NCBI GenBank assembly: GCA_036269075.1
Contig: DATASX010000088.1
Span: 30,024 to 94,023 of the forward strand
DNA length: 64,000 nucleotides
Direction of reading: 5' to 3'
DNA from: Sporichthyaceae bacterium
GTDB lineage: Bacteria; Actinomycetota; Actinomycetes; Sporichthyales; Sporichthyaceae
Shown: positions 9,877-20,888 of the stretch, piece after piece
Layout: each line of letters starts with the position of its first letter
Position numbering within the stretch: the stretch's first letter is position 1
The notes under the pieces: generated by a model
Database searches by the model: none
What the model saw: the letters and a program-made list of their open reading frames with translations, nothing else
What the model was told of the DNA's origin: nothing
Position numbers and translations under genes: made by a program

Positions 9877-10860
9877 TCAGCGGCATGTTCGAATCCTGCC
9901 ACGAGCGAAGATGCTGCGGTACGCGAGTGCGAGACGTCTTGGATCGTGACGTGCCACACCATCGCCCACACCGACCGGTTCGAGCACCAGTTCCGCCCCG
10001 AATGCGGCGACCGCCTTGGCCAGTCCGGGCACGTCGGTGACCGACTCGGGATCGGCGAGGACCACGTCCAGCCACAGGTCAGGGGCGTGTCCGGCCAGCA
10101 CCTCGAGGTAGGTGTGCGGTGAGAACCCAGTGGTTTCCCCTTGCTGGGGAGCCAGATTCAAGGTCAACAACCGGGCCGCGGAAGTTTCCGTCAACGCCTT
10201 CGCAAGTTCCGGGACCAACAGGTGCGGGAGCACGCTCGTGAACCAGGAACCGGGGCCGAGCACAACCCAGTCCGCCTCGCGGACGGCAGTCACGGCCTCC
10301 GGGCAGGCCGGCGGGTCCGCCGGTTCCAGCCCGAGCACGACCACCTGGCCGCGGGTGGTCGCGACCGCGACCTGGCCCCGGACCTCCGCCACCCGGGTCG
10401 GGTCGTCCGGGTCCAGCCCGGCGACCTCGGCGACGATGTCCAACGGCACCGCGGCCATCGGCAGCACCCGGCCGCGGGCCCCGAGCAGCCGTCCGACCCA
10501 GTCCAGGCCGGCCACGGTGTCTCCGAGCAGGTCCCACAGCGCGACGATCAGCACGTTGCCGACGACGTGGTTGTGCAGGTCCCCGGCCGGGCCGAACCGG
10601 TGCTGCACGACCTTGCTCCAGGTCGCGCCCCACTCGTCGTCGCCGCACAACGCCGCGAGCGCCATCCGCAGGTCGCCCGGCGGCAGCACCCCGAGGTCGC
10701 GCCGCAGCCGCCCGCTGGAGCCGCCGTCGTCGGCCACGGTGACCACCGCGGTCAGTTGCTCGGTCACCTGCCGCAGCGCGGTCAGCGAGGCGGCCAGCCC
10801 GTGGCCACCGCCCAGCGCGACCACCCGCGGTCCGGCGGCGCGCCTGTCGTCCTGGCTCAC
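9877..10860 (-). CDS. yvcK: YvcK/CofD-like gluconeogenesis factor
   Basis: A Rossmann-fold protein of the YvcK group (CofD superfamily), which binds UDP-sugars and affects carbon metabolism and cell-wall growth. The 327-residue product shows RVVALGGGHGLAASL at the N-terminus (about 12-26), TVADDGGSSGRLRRDLGVLPPGDLR, RFGPAGDLHNHVVGN and VLGPGSWFTSVLPHLL, all typical of the family. GTG 10860 was chosen because GGAGG lies at an ideal 7-nt spacing and the GTG overlaps the stop of the preceding mini-ORF (GTGA); ATG 10866 is too close to that ribosome binding site. The C-terminal FARGRIRTCR is unusual and may be an extended or altered tail. Confidence 0.92.
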   Translation of the reverse strand: MSQDDRRAAGPRVVALGGGHGLAASLTALRQVTEQLTAVVTVADDGGSSGRLRRDLGVLPPGDLRMALAALCGDDEWGATWSKVVQHRFGPAGDLHNHVVGNVLIVALWDLLGDTVAGLDWVGRLLGARGRVLPMAAVPLDIVAEVAGLDPDDPTRVAEVRGQVAVATTRGQVVVLGLEPADPPACPEAVTAVREADWVVLGPGSWFTSVLPHLLVPELAKALTETSAARLLTLNLAPQQGETTGFSPHTYLEVLAGHAPDLWLDVVLADPESVTDVPGLAKAVAAFGAELVLEPVGVGDGVARHDPRRLALAYRSIFARGRIRTCR

Positions 10861-10937
10861 CGGCATGCCTCCGCACGCCCGCGCGAGCTCGACGGTGGCG
10901 GGCACTGCGACATCGACTCACTCGCAAGCTCGCTCAC
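10857..10937 (-). CDS. Repeat-encoded mini-ORF 3 (26 codons), coupled to yvcK
   Basis: GTG 10937 overlaps the stop of mini-ORF 2. The peptide starts MSELASESMSQCPPPSSS and ends AEACR. Its TGA (10859-10857) overlaps the yvcK GTG (10860), and GGAGG is placed 7 nt before that GTG. Ribosomes could therefore pass from rapZ through three mini-ORFs into yvcK without leaving the mRNA. Peptide function, if any, is unknown. Confidence 0.45.
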   Translation of the reverse strand: MSELASESMSQCPPPSSSRGRAEACR

Positions 10938-11014
10938 CGGCACGCCCCCGCACGCCCGCGCGAGCTCGACGGTGGCGGGCGCCGCGACATCGATTCACTC
11001 GCAAGCTCGCTCAC
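10934..11014 (-). CDS. Repeat-encoded mini-ORF 2 (26 codons)
   Basis: GTG 11014 overlaps the stop of mini-ORF 1 (GTGA). The predicted peptide MSELASESMSRRPPPSSS... ends GACR. It differs from the other copies at a few codons, and its internal Shine-Dalgarno is GGGGG instead of GGAGG, again 7 nt before the next GTG. The reading frame, start, stop and overlap are all preserved despite the substitutions. Confidence 0.45.
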   Translation of the reverse strand: MSELASESMSRRPPPSSSRGRAGACR

Positions 11015-11091
11015 CGCCGTGCCTCCGTACTCCCGTGCGAGCTCGACGGTGGCGGGCACTGCGACATCGACTCACTCGCAAGCTCGCTCAT
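11011..11091 (-). CDS. Repeat-encoded mini-ORF 1 (26 codons), coupled to rapZ
   Basis: The ATG (11091) overlaps the rapZ TGA as ATGA. The predicted peptide starts MSELASESMSQCPPPSSS and ends EARR. Near its 3' end GGAGG lies 7 nt before the GTG of the next mini-ORF, and its own TGA overlaps that GTG. Codon choice is GC-rich but partly imposed by the repeat. Whether a stable peptide is made is unknown; the layout favours ribosome hand-over from rapZ. Confidence 0.45.
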   Translation of the reverse strand: MSELASESMSQCPPPSSSHGSTEARR

Positions 11092-11996
11092 TCGCGGCCC
11101 ACGTCACGGTGCACGATCCGGACCGAAGCCCCGGTGTCCGCGATCTGCGGACCGATCTGCTCGGACATGGCGACGCTGCGGTGCTTCCCGCCGGTGCACC
11201 CGACCGACAACGTCACGTACCGCTTGCCCTCGCGCCGGTAGCCCTCCAGCACCGGACGCAGCAGCGCCAGGTAGCCGTCGAGGAACTCCTTGGCCCCGGG
11301 CCGGCTCAGCACGTAATCGCTGACCTCCGGGTCCAGGCCGGTGCGGTCCCGCAGCGCCGGCACCCAGTGCGGGTTGGGCAGGAAGCGGCAGTCGACGACG
11401 AGGTCCGAGTCGACCGGCAGGCCGTACTTGTAGCCGAACGACAGCACGGTCACCGACAGCGGCGGTTCGACCGCGCCCGAGAAGACCTCGTCGATCCGCT
11501 CCCGGAGCTGGTGCACGTTCAGCAGGGTGGTGTCGATGACATGGTCGGCCCGGCCGCGCAGGTCGCGCAGCAGGGCCCGCTCGGCGGCGATACCATCAGT
11601 CAGCCGACCGTCCTCCTGCAACGGGTGCGGCCGCCGGACGCTCTCGAACCGGCGCACCAACGCACCGTCAGACGCCTCCAGGAAAAGCACCCGGAGCACA
11701 ACCGCCCGGGCCTCGAGCTCGACCAGGGCATCCCGCAGCGAGTCGAAGAACGCCCCGGAGCGCACGTCGACGACGGCGGCGATGTTCGGCACCCCGCCCT
11801 TGCTGCGCACCCCGAGTTCCACGAGCCTGGGCAGCAGAGCCGGCGGCAGGTTGTCGACCACGAACCAGCCGCGGTCCTCCAGCGCGTTGGCCGCGGTGCT
11901 GCGACCGGCCCCGGACATCCCGGTGATGATCGTCAACGAGATCGGGGCGTCCGGTGGCGGGCCGCCCGCGGCGTCAGTCTCCGGTGCGTTGCTCAT
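11088..11996 (-). CDS. rapZ: RNase adapter / nucleotide-binding protein RapZ
   Basis: A P-loop ATPase/GTPase-like protein. In E. coli it targets the sRNA GlmZ to RNase E and senses glucosamine 6-phosphate; in Gram-positives the role is less clear. The 302-residue product has the Walker A loop GMSGAGRSTAANALED (about 26-41), VVDNLPPALLPRL, and the conserved C-terminal VGCTGGKHRSVAM. The N-terminal 18 residues are a variable Pro/Ala-rich leader. It follows uvrC by 27 bp and precedes the mini-ORF array; its TGA is part of the first repeat. Confidence 0.95.
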   Translation of the reverse strand: MSNAPETDAAGGPPPDAPISLTIITGMSGAGRSTAANALEDRGWFVVDNLPPALLPRLVELGVRSKGGVPNIAAVVDVRSGAFFDSLRDALVELEARAVVLRVLFLEASDGALVRRFESVRRPHPLQEDGRLTDGIAAERALLRDLRGRADHVIDTTLLNVHQLRERIDEVFSGAVEPPLSVTVLSFGYKYGLPVDSDLVVDCRFLPNPHWVPALRDRTGLDPEVSDYVLSRPGAKEFLDGYLALLRPVLEGYRREGKRYVTLSVGCTGGKHRSVAMSEQIGPQIADTGASVRIVHRDVGRE

Positions 11997-12023
11997 CGCT
12001 GCCCACCCGTCGCCTGCACTGGT

Positions 12024-14084
12024 TCATTCCGGGTCCCCCTCGTCGGCCGGGCCGGTCGATCCCGTGCTGTCGTCCTCGATGCGGTCTTCCTCGATGCGGT
12101 CGTCCCCGATTCTGTCGTCCTCGATGATGACGCCCGTGGTCATGTTCACCGCCGGACCCCCACCCGGCAGGCTCGCCAACGCGGCGTGGACCGCGGCCGC
12201 CGTCCGCGGACCGAAGCCGGGCACGGCCGCGATCTGGGTGACCTCGGCGACCCGCAGCTTCTTCAACGACCCGAAGTGCGCGAGCAGTTGGGCCCGCCGC
12301 TTGTCCCCCAGGCCAGGCACCTGCTCCAGCCGGCCGGCGAGCATCGACTTCGAACGCCGGTTGCGGTGGTGGCTGATCGCGAACCGGTGGGCCTCGTCGC
12401 GGACCCGCTGCAGCAGGTAGAGGCCTTCGCTGCTCCGCGGCAGGATCACCGGGTACTCGGTGTCGGGCAGCCACACCTCCTCCAGCCGCTTGGCCAGCCC
12501 GCACAGCGCGACGTCGTTGACCCCGAGCGCGTCCAGTGCGGCGGCCGCGGCCGCGACCTGCGGCGGGCCACCGTCGACCACGACCAGGTTCGGCGGGTAC
12601 GCGAAGCGGCGGGGCCGCCCGGTCTCAGGGTCGATCGGCTGGGCCGCGTCCGGGGTGGCCCCGTCCCGTTCCTCGAGGTACCGACGGAACCGGCGGCTGA
12701 TCACCTCGCTGATCGAGGCCACGTCGTTCTGGCCGTCGACGCTCTTGATGTTGAACTTGCGGTACTCGCTCTTGCGGGCCAGGCCGTCCTCGAACACCAC
12801 CATCGAGGCCACGACCTCGGTGCCCTGCAGGTTGGAGACGTCGAAGCACTCGATGCGCAGCGGCGCCTCGTCCAGCCCGAGGGCGTCCTGCAGTTCCTGC
12901 AGCGCCACCGACCGGCTCGTGAGATCACCGGCCCGCTTCGTCTTGTGCAACGCCAGGACCTCGACCGCGTTGCGGGCGACCGTCTCCATCAGCGCCTTCT
13001 TGTCGCCGCGAACCGGGACGCGCAGCTCGACCCGGGCGCCGCGGCGCCGCTGGAGCCATTCGGTCAGCGCGGGCACGTCGGGCGGCAGAGCCGGGACCAG
13101 CAGCTCGCGGGGAACCGCCTCGAATGATCCTGCCTCCCCGCCCTCCGCCTCATCGCCGTAAAGCTGCTGGATGAAGTGCTCGACGAGCTCCGCGGGGCCG
13201 ATGTCCTCGACCTTGTCCACCACGAACCCGCGTCGTCCCCGCACCCGACCGTCGCGGACGTGGAAGACCTGGACCGCGGCCTCCAGCGCGTCCTCGGCCA
13301 GCGCGATCACGTCGGCGTCGGTGCCGTCGCCGAGCACCACGGCGTTCTTCTCCATCGCCCGACGCAGGGCCCCGATGTCGTCGCGGATGCGGGCGGCCCG
13401 TTCGTACTCCTGCTCGGCGGCCGCCGCGGTCATCTCCTTCTCCAACCGCCGCAGGTACCCCGCGGTCCGGCCGGCCATGAAGTCGCAGAAGTCCAGCACG
13501 ATGCGCCGGTGCTCATCGGCGCTCACCCGCCCGACGCAGGGCGCAGAGCACTTGTCGATGTAGCCGAGCAGGCAGGGCCGCCCGGACAGCGCCGCCCGCC
13601 GGAACACCCCGGCCGAGCAGGTCCGGGCCGGGAACACCCGCAGTAGCAGGTCGAGGGTCTCCCGGATGGCCCAGGCATGGGCGTACGGGCCGAAGTAGCG
13701 CACGCCTTTCTTCTTGGGCCCGCGCATCACCTGCAGCCGCGGGTACTCCTCGTGCAGCGTGACGGCCAGGCTCGGGTAGGACTTGTCGTCGCGGTACCGG
13801 ACGTTGAACCGCGGGTCGTACTCCTTGATCCAGGAGTACTCGAGCTGCAGCGCCTCGACCTCGGTGGCGACCACCGTCCAGTCGACCTTGGCCGCGCTGG
13901 TGACCATCGTCTGCGTACGCGGGTGCAACGCGGCCGGGTCCTGGAAGTAGGAGCCCAACCTGGACCGCAGGCTCTTGGCCTTGCCGACGTAGATGACCCG
14001 GCCGTGCGCGTCCGAGAACCGGTAGACCCCCGGTGAGTCCGGGACCGAGCCCGGACGGGGGCGATAGGTGCTCGGGTCGGCCAC
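12024..14084 (-). CDS. uvrC: Excinuclease ABC subunit C
   Basis: Makes both incisions around a DNA lesion after UvrAB loading. The 686-residue protein has the N-terminal GIY-YIG nuclease ([24 protein letters not shown], about 19-42) and a central UVR motif ([27 protein letters not shown]) that contacts UvrB. The RNase H-like C-terminal nuclease contains [21 protein letters not shown] and VVDGGPPQ, and a helix-hairpin-helix end contains [22 protein letters not shown]. The last ~40 residues are an unusual acidic repeat ([18 protein letters not shown]) beyond the normal end. It heads the uvrC-rapZ-yvcK-whiA run. Confidence 0.96.
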   Translation of the reverse strand: MADPSTYRPRPGSVPDSPGVYRFSDAHGRVIYVGKAKSLRSRLGSYFQDPAALHPRTQTMVTSAAKVDWTVVATEVEALQLEYSWIKEYDPRFNVRYRDDKSYPSLAVTLHEEYPRLQVMRGPKKKGVRYFGPYAHAWAIRETLDLLLRVFPARTCSAGVFRRAALSGRPCLLGYIDKCSAPCVGRVSADEHRRIVLDFCDFMAGRTAGYLRRLEKEMTAAAAEQEYERAARIRDDIGALRRAMEKNAVVLGDGTDADVIALAEDALEAAVQVFHVRDGRVRGRRGFVVDKVEDIGPAELVEHFIQQLYGDEAEGGEAGSFEAVPRELLVPALPPDVPALTEWLQRRRGARVELRVPVRGDKKALMETVARNAVEVLALHKTKRAGDLTSRSVALQELQDALGLDEAPLRIECFDVSNLQGTEVVASMVVFEDGLARKSEYRKFNIKSVDGQNDVASISEVISRRFRRYLEERDGATPDAAQPIDPETGRPRRFAYPPNLVVVDGGPPQVAAAAAALDALGVNDVALCGLAKRLEEVWLPDTEYPVILPRSSEGLYLLQRVRDEAHRFAISHHRNRRSKSMLAGRLEQVPGLGDKRRAQLLAHFGSLKKLRVAEVTQIAAVPGFGPRTAAAVHAALASLPGGGPAVNMTTGVIIEDDRIGDDRIEEDRIEDDSTGSTGPADEGDPE
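12069..12127 (-). repeat. In-frame minisatellite in uvrC 3' end
   Basis: Imperfect 15-18 bp repeats of TCGTCCTCGATGCGG type (plus strand) encode the acidic DDRI/EDRI repeats of the UvrC tail. The units are in frame, so copy-number change would alter tail length without frameshift. Confidence 0.7.
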
Positions 14085-14148
14085 ACCGCCAGCCTAGGCG
14101 GCCGCACCGACGGTCCTGACGCGTCTTTGGCGGTTCCCGCCGCGCGGG

Positions 14149-14733
14149 TCAGCCTTGGAGGCTGATGCTGTCGCCGCTGATCGTCACGTTCTTGGCCGCG
14201 AGCGGGCTCGCGGCGGGGCCGTGGACCACGGAGCCGTCGGTGATCGAGAACTTGCTGCCGTGGCAGTAGCAGTTGATGGTCCCGCCGGAGACGTCGCCGA
14301 CGGTGCACTGCTCGTGGGTGCAGACCGCGGTGAACGCCTTGTACTGACCGGCGGTCGGTTGGGTGACCACAATCTTCTGGCTGCCGAAGACGTTGCCGCC
14401 ACCGACCGGAACCTTGGAGGTCGAGCCGAGCGAGGTGCCCGAGGACGCGGCTGCCGAGGACGAAGCGCTGCTGGGAGCGGCCGAGGCCTCCGGGGTGGAG
14501 CCCGCCGAGGTCGGCATCGACGAGGGCGTCGACGCGGTGGACGAAGGGCCCGCAGGCGGCGCACCGGACGAGGCAGTGTCCGAGGACCCCTTGCTGCCGC
14601 AACCGGTCAGCGTGCCACTGAGGCCGACGGCACCCAGCGCCAAGGCGCCGCGCAGCACCGAACGGCGGGCGCAGCAGCGGGTGCCGCCCAGCTCCGACTC
14701 GGCGGGAACGGCGACGCTCTGCTCGTGGGTCAT
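14149..14733 (-). CDS. Rieske [2Fe-2S] lipoprotein
   Basis: A 194-residue exported iron-sulfur protein. The N-terminus has a twin-arginine-like segment (CCARRSVLRGALALGA) and a lipobox LTGC, so the protein is probably Tat-exported and lipid-anchored. A Ser/Ala/Pro-rich linker of about 70 residues follows. The C-terminal Rieske domain has the cluster ligands CTHEQC and CYCHGSKF (Cys-X-His and Cys-X-X-His). ATG 14733 follows GGAGAG; a longer frame upstream lacks a ribosome binding site. It stands alone between uvrC and uvrA with no cytochrome partner, so it is probably a free-standing electron-transfer protein and not a bc1 subunit. Confidence 0.9.
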   Translation of the reverse strand: MTHEQSVAVPAESELGGTRCCARRSVLRGALALGAVGLSGTLTGCGSKGSSDTASSGAPPAGPSSTASTPSSMPTSAGSTPEASAAPSSASSSAAASSGTSLGSTSKVPVGGGNVFGSQKIVVTQPTAGQYKAFTAVCTHEQCTVGDVSGGTINCYCHGSKFSITDGSVVHGPAASPLAAKNVTISGDSISLQG

Positions 14734-14899
14734 TCCGACACTCTCCAGATCTCCGAACCGGTGGGTAACAATCGTCCCGAGCCTATTCGGCCCGTGTGAC
14801 ACCCCGGGTTGGTCCGCGTCACGATTGGGTTGCACTGGGCCGTCGGGCCGTACCAGGAACGCAATCCAGGCCGTGGAAAGTCGCGCTGAGGCCGCGGGA

Positions 14900-17773
<2,874 letters not shown>

Positions 17774-18163
17774 AAACGCCCCTCGACTTCGCCGGTGCTC
17801 AGTTCCACTGACCGCTCCGGACTGCTTCGGGCGCCCCGCCGGCCCCCGCCGGTCATCGTATTCGTCGCTGCGCTCCTCAACAGTCTTCGATCGGCTCGGC
17901 AGCTACGAGGGCTCGCGGGCTCGCTCTCGCGCTGCTCTCGCCTCAATCGACTGTAGGCAACGCCAGCGACAAATGCCCCGGCCGCACTCGACAGCCCCTT
18001 CGGCTGGCCACCGCCGAGCGGGCGTGACCAAGATCCACATCTGCCGCCGAGGTGTGGCGGGCCGACGACGGTATCTTCCGCATGTGAGATCCGCACCCCA
18101 TCGGCCGAGCACGAGATCCAGGCCCGGCGCAAGCCCGACGGTCCCCGACGAAGGGCGACAGCC
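17774..18163. other. Intergenic region between divergent uvrA and the thiol-enzyme gene
   Basis: About 390 bp without a convincing gene. It holds one copy of a dispersed repeat (17877-17949) and presumably the promoters for uvrA (leftward) and the downstream operon (rightward). No clear -35/-10 pair was recognised. A 32-codon minus-strand ORF (17856-17758) overlaps the uvrA start but has no supporting signal. Confidence 0.5.
17877..17949 (-). repeat. Dispersed ~74-bp repeat, copy A
   Basis: Read on the minus strand it begins CGATTGAGGCGAG, has GCGAGAGCGAGC and GCGAGCCCTCG in the middle, and ends near CTGTTGA. It matches the plus-strand copy at 54521-54594 along its whole length with an estimated 80-85% identity by eye. 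Confidence 0.75.
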
Positions 18164-18253
18164 GTGAGCGAGCGTGCGAGCGAACCAATGTCACAGGTGT
18201 CACAGGGTCAGCCACCACCTGGCCCGCACGGGCGGATCGAGGCAAGCCGGTGA
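18164..18253 (+). CDS. Repeat-type mini-ORF (29 codons) coupled to the mycothiol-dependent enzyme gene
   Basis: GTG 18164 lies behind GAAGGGCGA. The peptide starts MSERASEPMSQVSQGQPPPG and ends GRIEASR. It matches the rapZ-yvcK mini-ORFs at both ends (MSELASESMSQ... and ...RGRAEACR) and shares the PPP core. Its TGA overlaps the next GTG (GTGA), and GAGG sits 7 nt before that GTG. This is the same cassette design at an unrelated locus. Confidence 0.45.
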   Translation: MSERASEPMSQVSQGQPPPGPHGRIEASR

Positions 18254-18987
18254 CCGCGGTGCTGGACGCGACCGCAGTGGCGCTCGCGGTCGACGAGATC
18301 GACGCGGCCTCCGACCGCATGCTGGACGCGGTGAGCGCGCTGGACGACGACGCCCTGCGCGCGCCGTCCAAGCTGCCCGGATGGACCCGCGGGCACGTGG
18401 TCACCCACATCGCCCGCAACGCCGAGGCCCTGCTCAACCTGCTGCACACCGCCGCGACCGGCGAGGACCGGCCGATGTACCCGTCCTTCGCCGCCCGCAA
18501 CGACGCCATCGAGGCCGGCGCCGGGCGGGGTGCCGAGGAGATGGCGCAGGACCTGGCAGTGGCTGCGGCCGAGTTCAGCGACGCCGCCCGCTCGCTGCCG
18601 GTGGAGAAGTGGAGCGACGAGGTCACCCTGATGACCGGGCGAGTGGTCCGGGTCGCCTGGCTGCTGCCGGGGCGCATGCGGGAGGTCGAGTTCCACCACG
18701 TCGACCTGGACCTCGGATACACCCCGGCGCACTGGGACATCGGTTTCGTGCGCGCCTGCCTGGACGAGTTCGTGGCATCGATGTCGGGTCGGCCGGGCAT
18801 ACCCGAACTGACCCTGAAGGCCACCGACGGCGCCGGCGACACCTGGACGGTCCATGGCGACGGCGCCCCGGCGACCGTCAGCGGCCCGCGGCCCGGGCTG
18901 CTCGCCTGGCTCTCCGGGCGGGGTTCCGGCGACGGGCTGAGCGCCGGCGACACCGTCGGCCTGCCCGAGCTCCCACCCTGGCCCTGA
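18250..18987 (+). CDS. Maleylpyruvate isomerase family, mycothiol-dependent enzyme
   Basis: A DinB-like four-helix metalloenzyme of the MDMPI family. Characterised members use mycothiol, the main actinobacterial thiol, as cofactor, for example to isomerise maleylpyruvate. In the 245-residue product, GHVVTHIARNAEAL and the acidic/His motif REVEFHHVDLDLGY supply the expected metal ligands (two His and a Glu/His set). A C-terminal SCP2-like domain (ELTLKATDGAGDTWTV) completes the usual architecture. GTG 18250 overlaps the preceding mini-ORF. The substrate cannot be inferred; pairing with the next MBL hydrolase suggests thiol or ester metabolism. Confidence 0.85.
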   Translation: MTAVLDATAVALAVDEIDAASDRMLDAVSALDDDALRAPSKLPGWTRGHVVTHIARNAEALLNLLHTAATGEDRPMYPSFAARNDAIEAGAGRGAEEMAQDLAVAAAEFSDAARSLPVEKWSDEVTLMTGRVVRVAWLLPGRMREVEFHHVDLDLGYTPAHWDIGFVRACLDEFVASMSGRPGIPELTLKATDGAGDTWTVHGDGAPATVSGPRPGLLAWLSGRGSGDGLSAGDTVGLPELPPWP

Positions 18988-19014
18988 CGTCACCGCAACG
19001 CAGAGGAGAAACCG

Positions 19015-19671
19015 ATGACCGCGTACCACGGCAAGGTCACCGTCGGCGGACCGCCGGACGTCCGGGAACTGCCCGGTCTCGTCATCAGCAAGGTCGCGGT
19101 CGGTCCGATGGACAACAACAGCTATCTGCTGCGCTGCCGGGACTCCGGTGAGCAGTTGCTGATCGACGCGGCCAACGACGCCGACACGCTGATCACGCTG
19201 CTGAACGGGCCGCTGGAACGGGTCGTGACGACCCACCAGCACTACGACCACTGGCAGGCGCTCGGGGCGGTCGTCCGGCACACCGGAGCGCGCACCACCG
19301 CGCACGCCCTGGACGCCGAGGGCATCCCGGTCCCGACCGACGACGAGGTCACGGACGGGGCCGAGATCACCTTCGGCCGCGTCACCCTGCGGGCGATCCA
19401 CCTCGTCGGCCATACCCCGGGCAGCATCGCGTTGCGCTACGACGACCCGGAGGGCAGGCCGCACCTGTTCACCGGCGACTGCCTGTTCCCCGGCGGCCCC
19501 GGCAACACCTTCGGCAACGCCGCCAACTTCATCTCGCTCATCGATGATCTGGAGACCAAGATCTTCGGCACGCTGCCGGACGAGACGTGGGTCTACCCCG
19601 GCCACGGCGCGGACACGACGCTGGGCGCGGAACGGCCGAGCCTCGCGCAGTGGCGTGCCCGCGGGTGGTGA
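19015..19671 (+). CDS. MBL-fold metallo-hydrolase (glyoxalase II-like)
   Basis: The 218-residue protein has the metal-binding signature TTHQHYDHWQAL (HxHxDH), the downstream ligands in GHTPGSIALRY and FTGDCLF, and the final His in VYPGHGADT. These are typical of glyoxalase II-like thioester hydrolases with two metals. GAGGAG precedes ATG 19015. It is 27 bp after the mycothiol-dependent enzyme, probably in one operon, and its TGA overlaps the start of the next gene. Hydrolysis of a mycothiol thioester is a reasonable inference. Confidence 0.88.
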   Translation: MTAYHGKVTVGGPPDVRELPGLVISKVAVGPMDNNSYLLRCRDSGEQLLIDAANDADTLITLLNGPLERVVTTHQHYDHWQALGAVVRHTGARTTAHALDAEGIPVPTDDEVTDGAEITFGRVTLRAIHLVGHTPGSIALRYDDPEGRPHLFTGDCLFPGGPGNTFGNAANFISLIDDLETKIFGTLPDETWVYPGHGADTTLGAERPSLAQWRARGW

Positions 19672-20873
19672 ACTCCGCCACCCCGCCCGGCCTGGGCCAG
19701 CGCCTGCGCCGCGCCCTGCGCCCGATCCGTCGCCTGGTCGGGCGCTTCGCCGCCCCGGAGGCCGGCGGATTGCCGGTGCCGGGCAGCGTGCGGTCCGGCT
19801 CGGCCGCCGGCCGGGTGCGCCAGGTGCAACGCACCGTCAACCGCAACCACCTCGACGAAGTGCCGATCGACGGCTCGTACGGGCCGGCAACCGAGGCCGG
19901 CGTCAAGGCGTTGCAACGGGAGCTGGGCCTGCCCGCTACCGGCGTGGCCGACCCGCTGACGGTCTCGCTGGCCCTGACTCGCGCCGACCGACTGGCCCGC
20001 GAGCGGGCCACGGACCTCGCGACCCCGCGCCGCACGTTGCTTCGGCTGCCGGTGCCGCCGCAGCCCCGGGACCCGGCCCGGCCCGGGCGCGGGCACCTGA
20101 TCCTGGAGACCGCCAGCCGCGGCTGGGCGGTGAAGCTGCTCCAGCAAGGCGGCTTCGCCGGCTACGAGGCCGAGTCGACGGCCTGTTTCCTCGCGCTGCT
20201 GGACCGGCTCGGACCGGACGGCTTGTTCTTCGACGTCGGCGCCAACGTCGGCCCGTTCTCGCACCTGGCCGCCGCGGTGGGCGGGTGGCGGGTCGTCGGC
20301 TTCGAACCGACGCCGGACCTCGCGTCCGCCTTCCGCCGGATCGCCGAGGCCAACCAGTTCGACGCCCGGCTGGAGGAACTCGCGCTGGGCGCGGTGCCCG
20401 GGGCCGCGAAGCTGTACCTGTCCGACGACTCCGACTCCTCGAACAGCCTGAATCCGCAGTGGCGCAAGTCGTCGCGACAGCTGATGGTGCCGGTCGAGAC
20501 CCTCGACAACTACGTCGCGCGCTCCGGCGCGGCCCCGGCGGTGCTCAAGATCGACACCGAGTCCACCGACGCCGAGGTGCTCGCCGGGGCACAGCGGCTG
20601 CTGGGCGAGCACCGGCCATGGCTGATCGTCGAGGTCGTCGAGGACGAGTTCGGCGGGCCCATGGAGGAGCAGGTCGCGGCGTTCGGCTACACCTACTACC
20701 CGCTGCTGGACGACCGGATGCCGATGCGGCCGCAGCCGCACTTGAAGGGTTCCGGGGTCTCCCAGCAGTGGAACTGGCTGCTGGCCCCCGAGCCGCTGGA
20801 CGACGCGTTCAGCGAGCAGGTCGCGCGGTGGCGGGCGGCATTGGCACCGTGCACGCCGGAGCCGTCGGACTGA
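19668..20873 (+). CDS. Peptidoglycan-binding domain fused to FkbM-family methyltransferase
   Basis: The 401-residue product has an N-terminal basic stretch. A peptidoglycan_binding_1-like module follows (RVRQVQRTVNRNHL..IDGSYGPATEAGVKALQRELGLPATG, about 48-95). After a linker comes an FkbM-type SAM methyltransferase with motif I FFDVGANVGPFSHL and downstream FEPTPD, VPVETLDNY and VLKIDTESTDAEVL. No signal peptide is seen, so a cell-wall location is not obvious. GTG 19668 overlaps the MBL stop (GTGA); GTG 19665 is also possible. The domain pairing is unusual. Target of methylation unknown. Confidence 0.75.
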   Translation: MNSATPPGLGQRLRRALRPIRRLVGRFAAPEAGGLPVPGSVRSGSAAGRVRQVQRTVNRNHLDEVPIDGSYGPATEAGVKALQRELGLPATGVADPLTVSLALTRADRLARERATDLATPRRTLLRLPVPPQPRDPARPGRGHLILETASRGWAVKLLQQGGFAGYEAESTACFLALLDRLGPDGLFFDVGANVGPFSHLAAAVGGWRVVGFEPTPDLASAFRRIAEANQFDARLEELALGAVPGAAKLYLSDDSDSSNSLNPQWRKSSRQLMVPVETLDNYVARSGAAPAVLKIDTESTDAEVLAGAQRLLGEHRPWLIVEVVEDEFGGPMEEQVAAFGYTYYPLLDDRMPMRPQPHLKGSGVSQQWNWLLAPEPLDDAFSEQVARWRAALAPCTPEPSD

Positions 20874-20888
20874 CCGAGCCGAACCCGC

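Larger units (their letters stand above)
10857..11091 (-). repeat. Triple 77-bp tandem repeat between rapZ and yvcK
   Basis: Three near-identical units with a 77-bp period span exactly from the rapZ stop to the yvcK start. Each contains GAGCTTGCGAGTGARTCGATG, a CCGCCACCGTCGAGCTCG stretch and a terminal GGAGG-like Shine-Dalgarno. Each unit is one 26-codon ORF with 4-nt overlaps at both ends. The duplicated segment therefore carries a ribosome binding site plus a start codon. Confidence 0.95.

Noticed and set aside
9880..9910. tRNA-like T-loop (GTTCGAATCCTGCC) on the plus strand inside the yvcK 3' end
   Set aside because: No acceptor, D or anticodon stem could be found upstream; probably chance or an old tRNA remnant.
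10857..11091. CRISPR-like array from regular repeats
   Set aside because: Repeats are contiguous tandem units without unique spacers, and no cas genes are present.
11019..13127. 700-codon plus-strand frame opposite rapZ and uvrC
   Set aside because: Long antisense frames are expected in very GC-rich DNA; composition is Arg/Gly/Val-rich with no recognisable domain, while the other strand encodes clear rapZ and uvrC.
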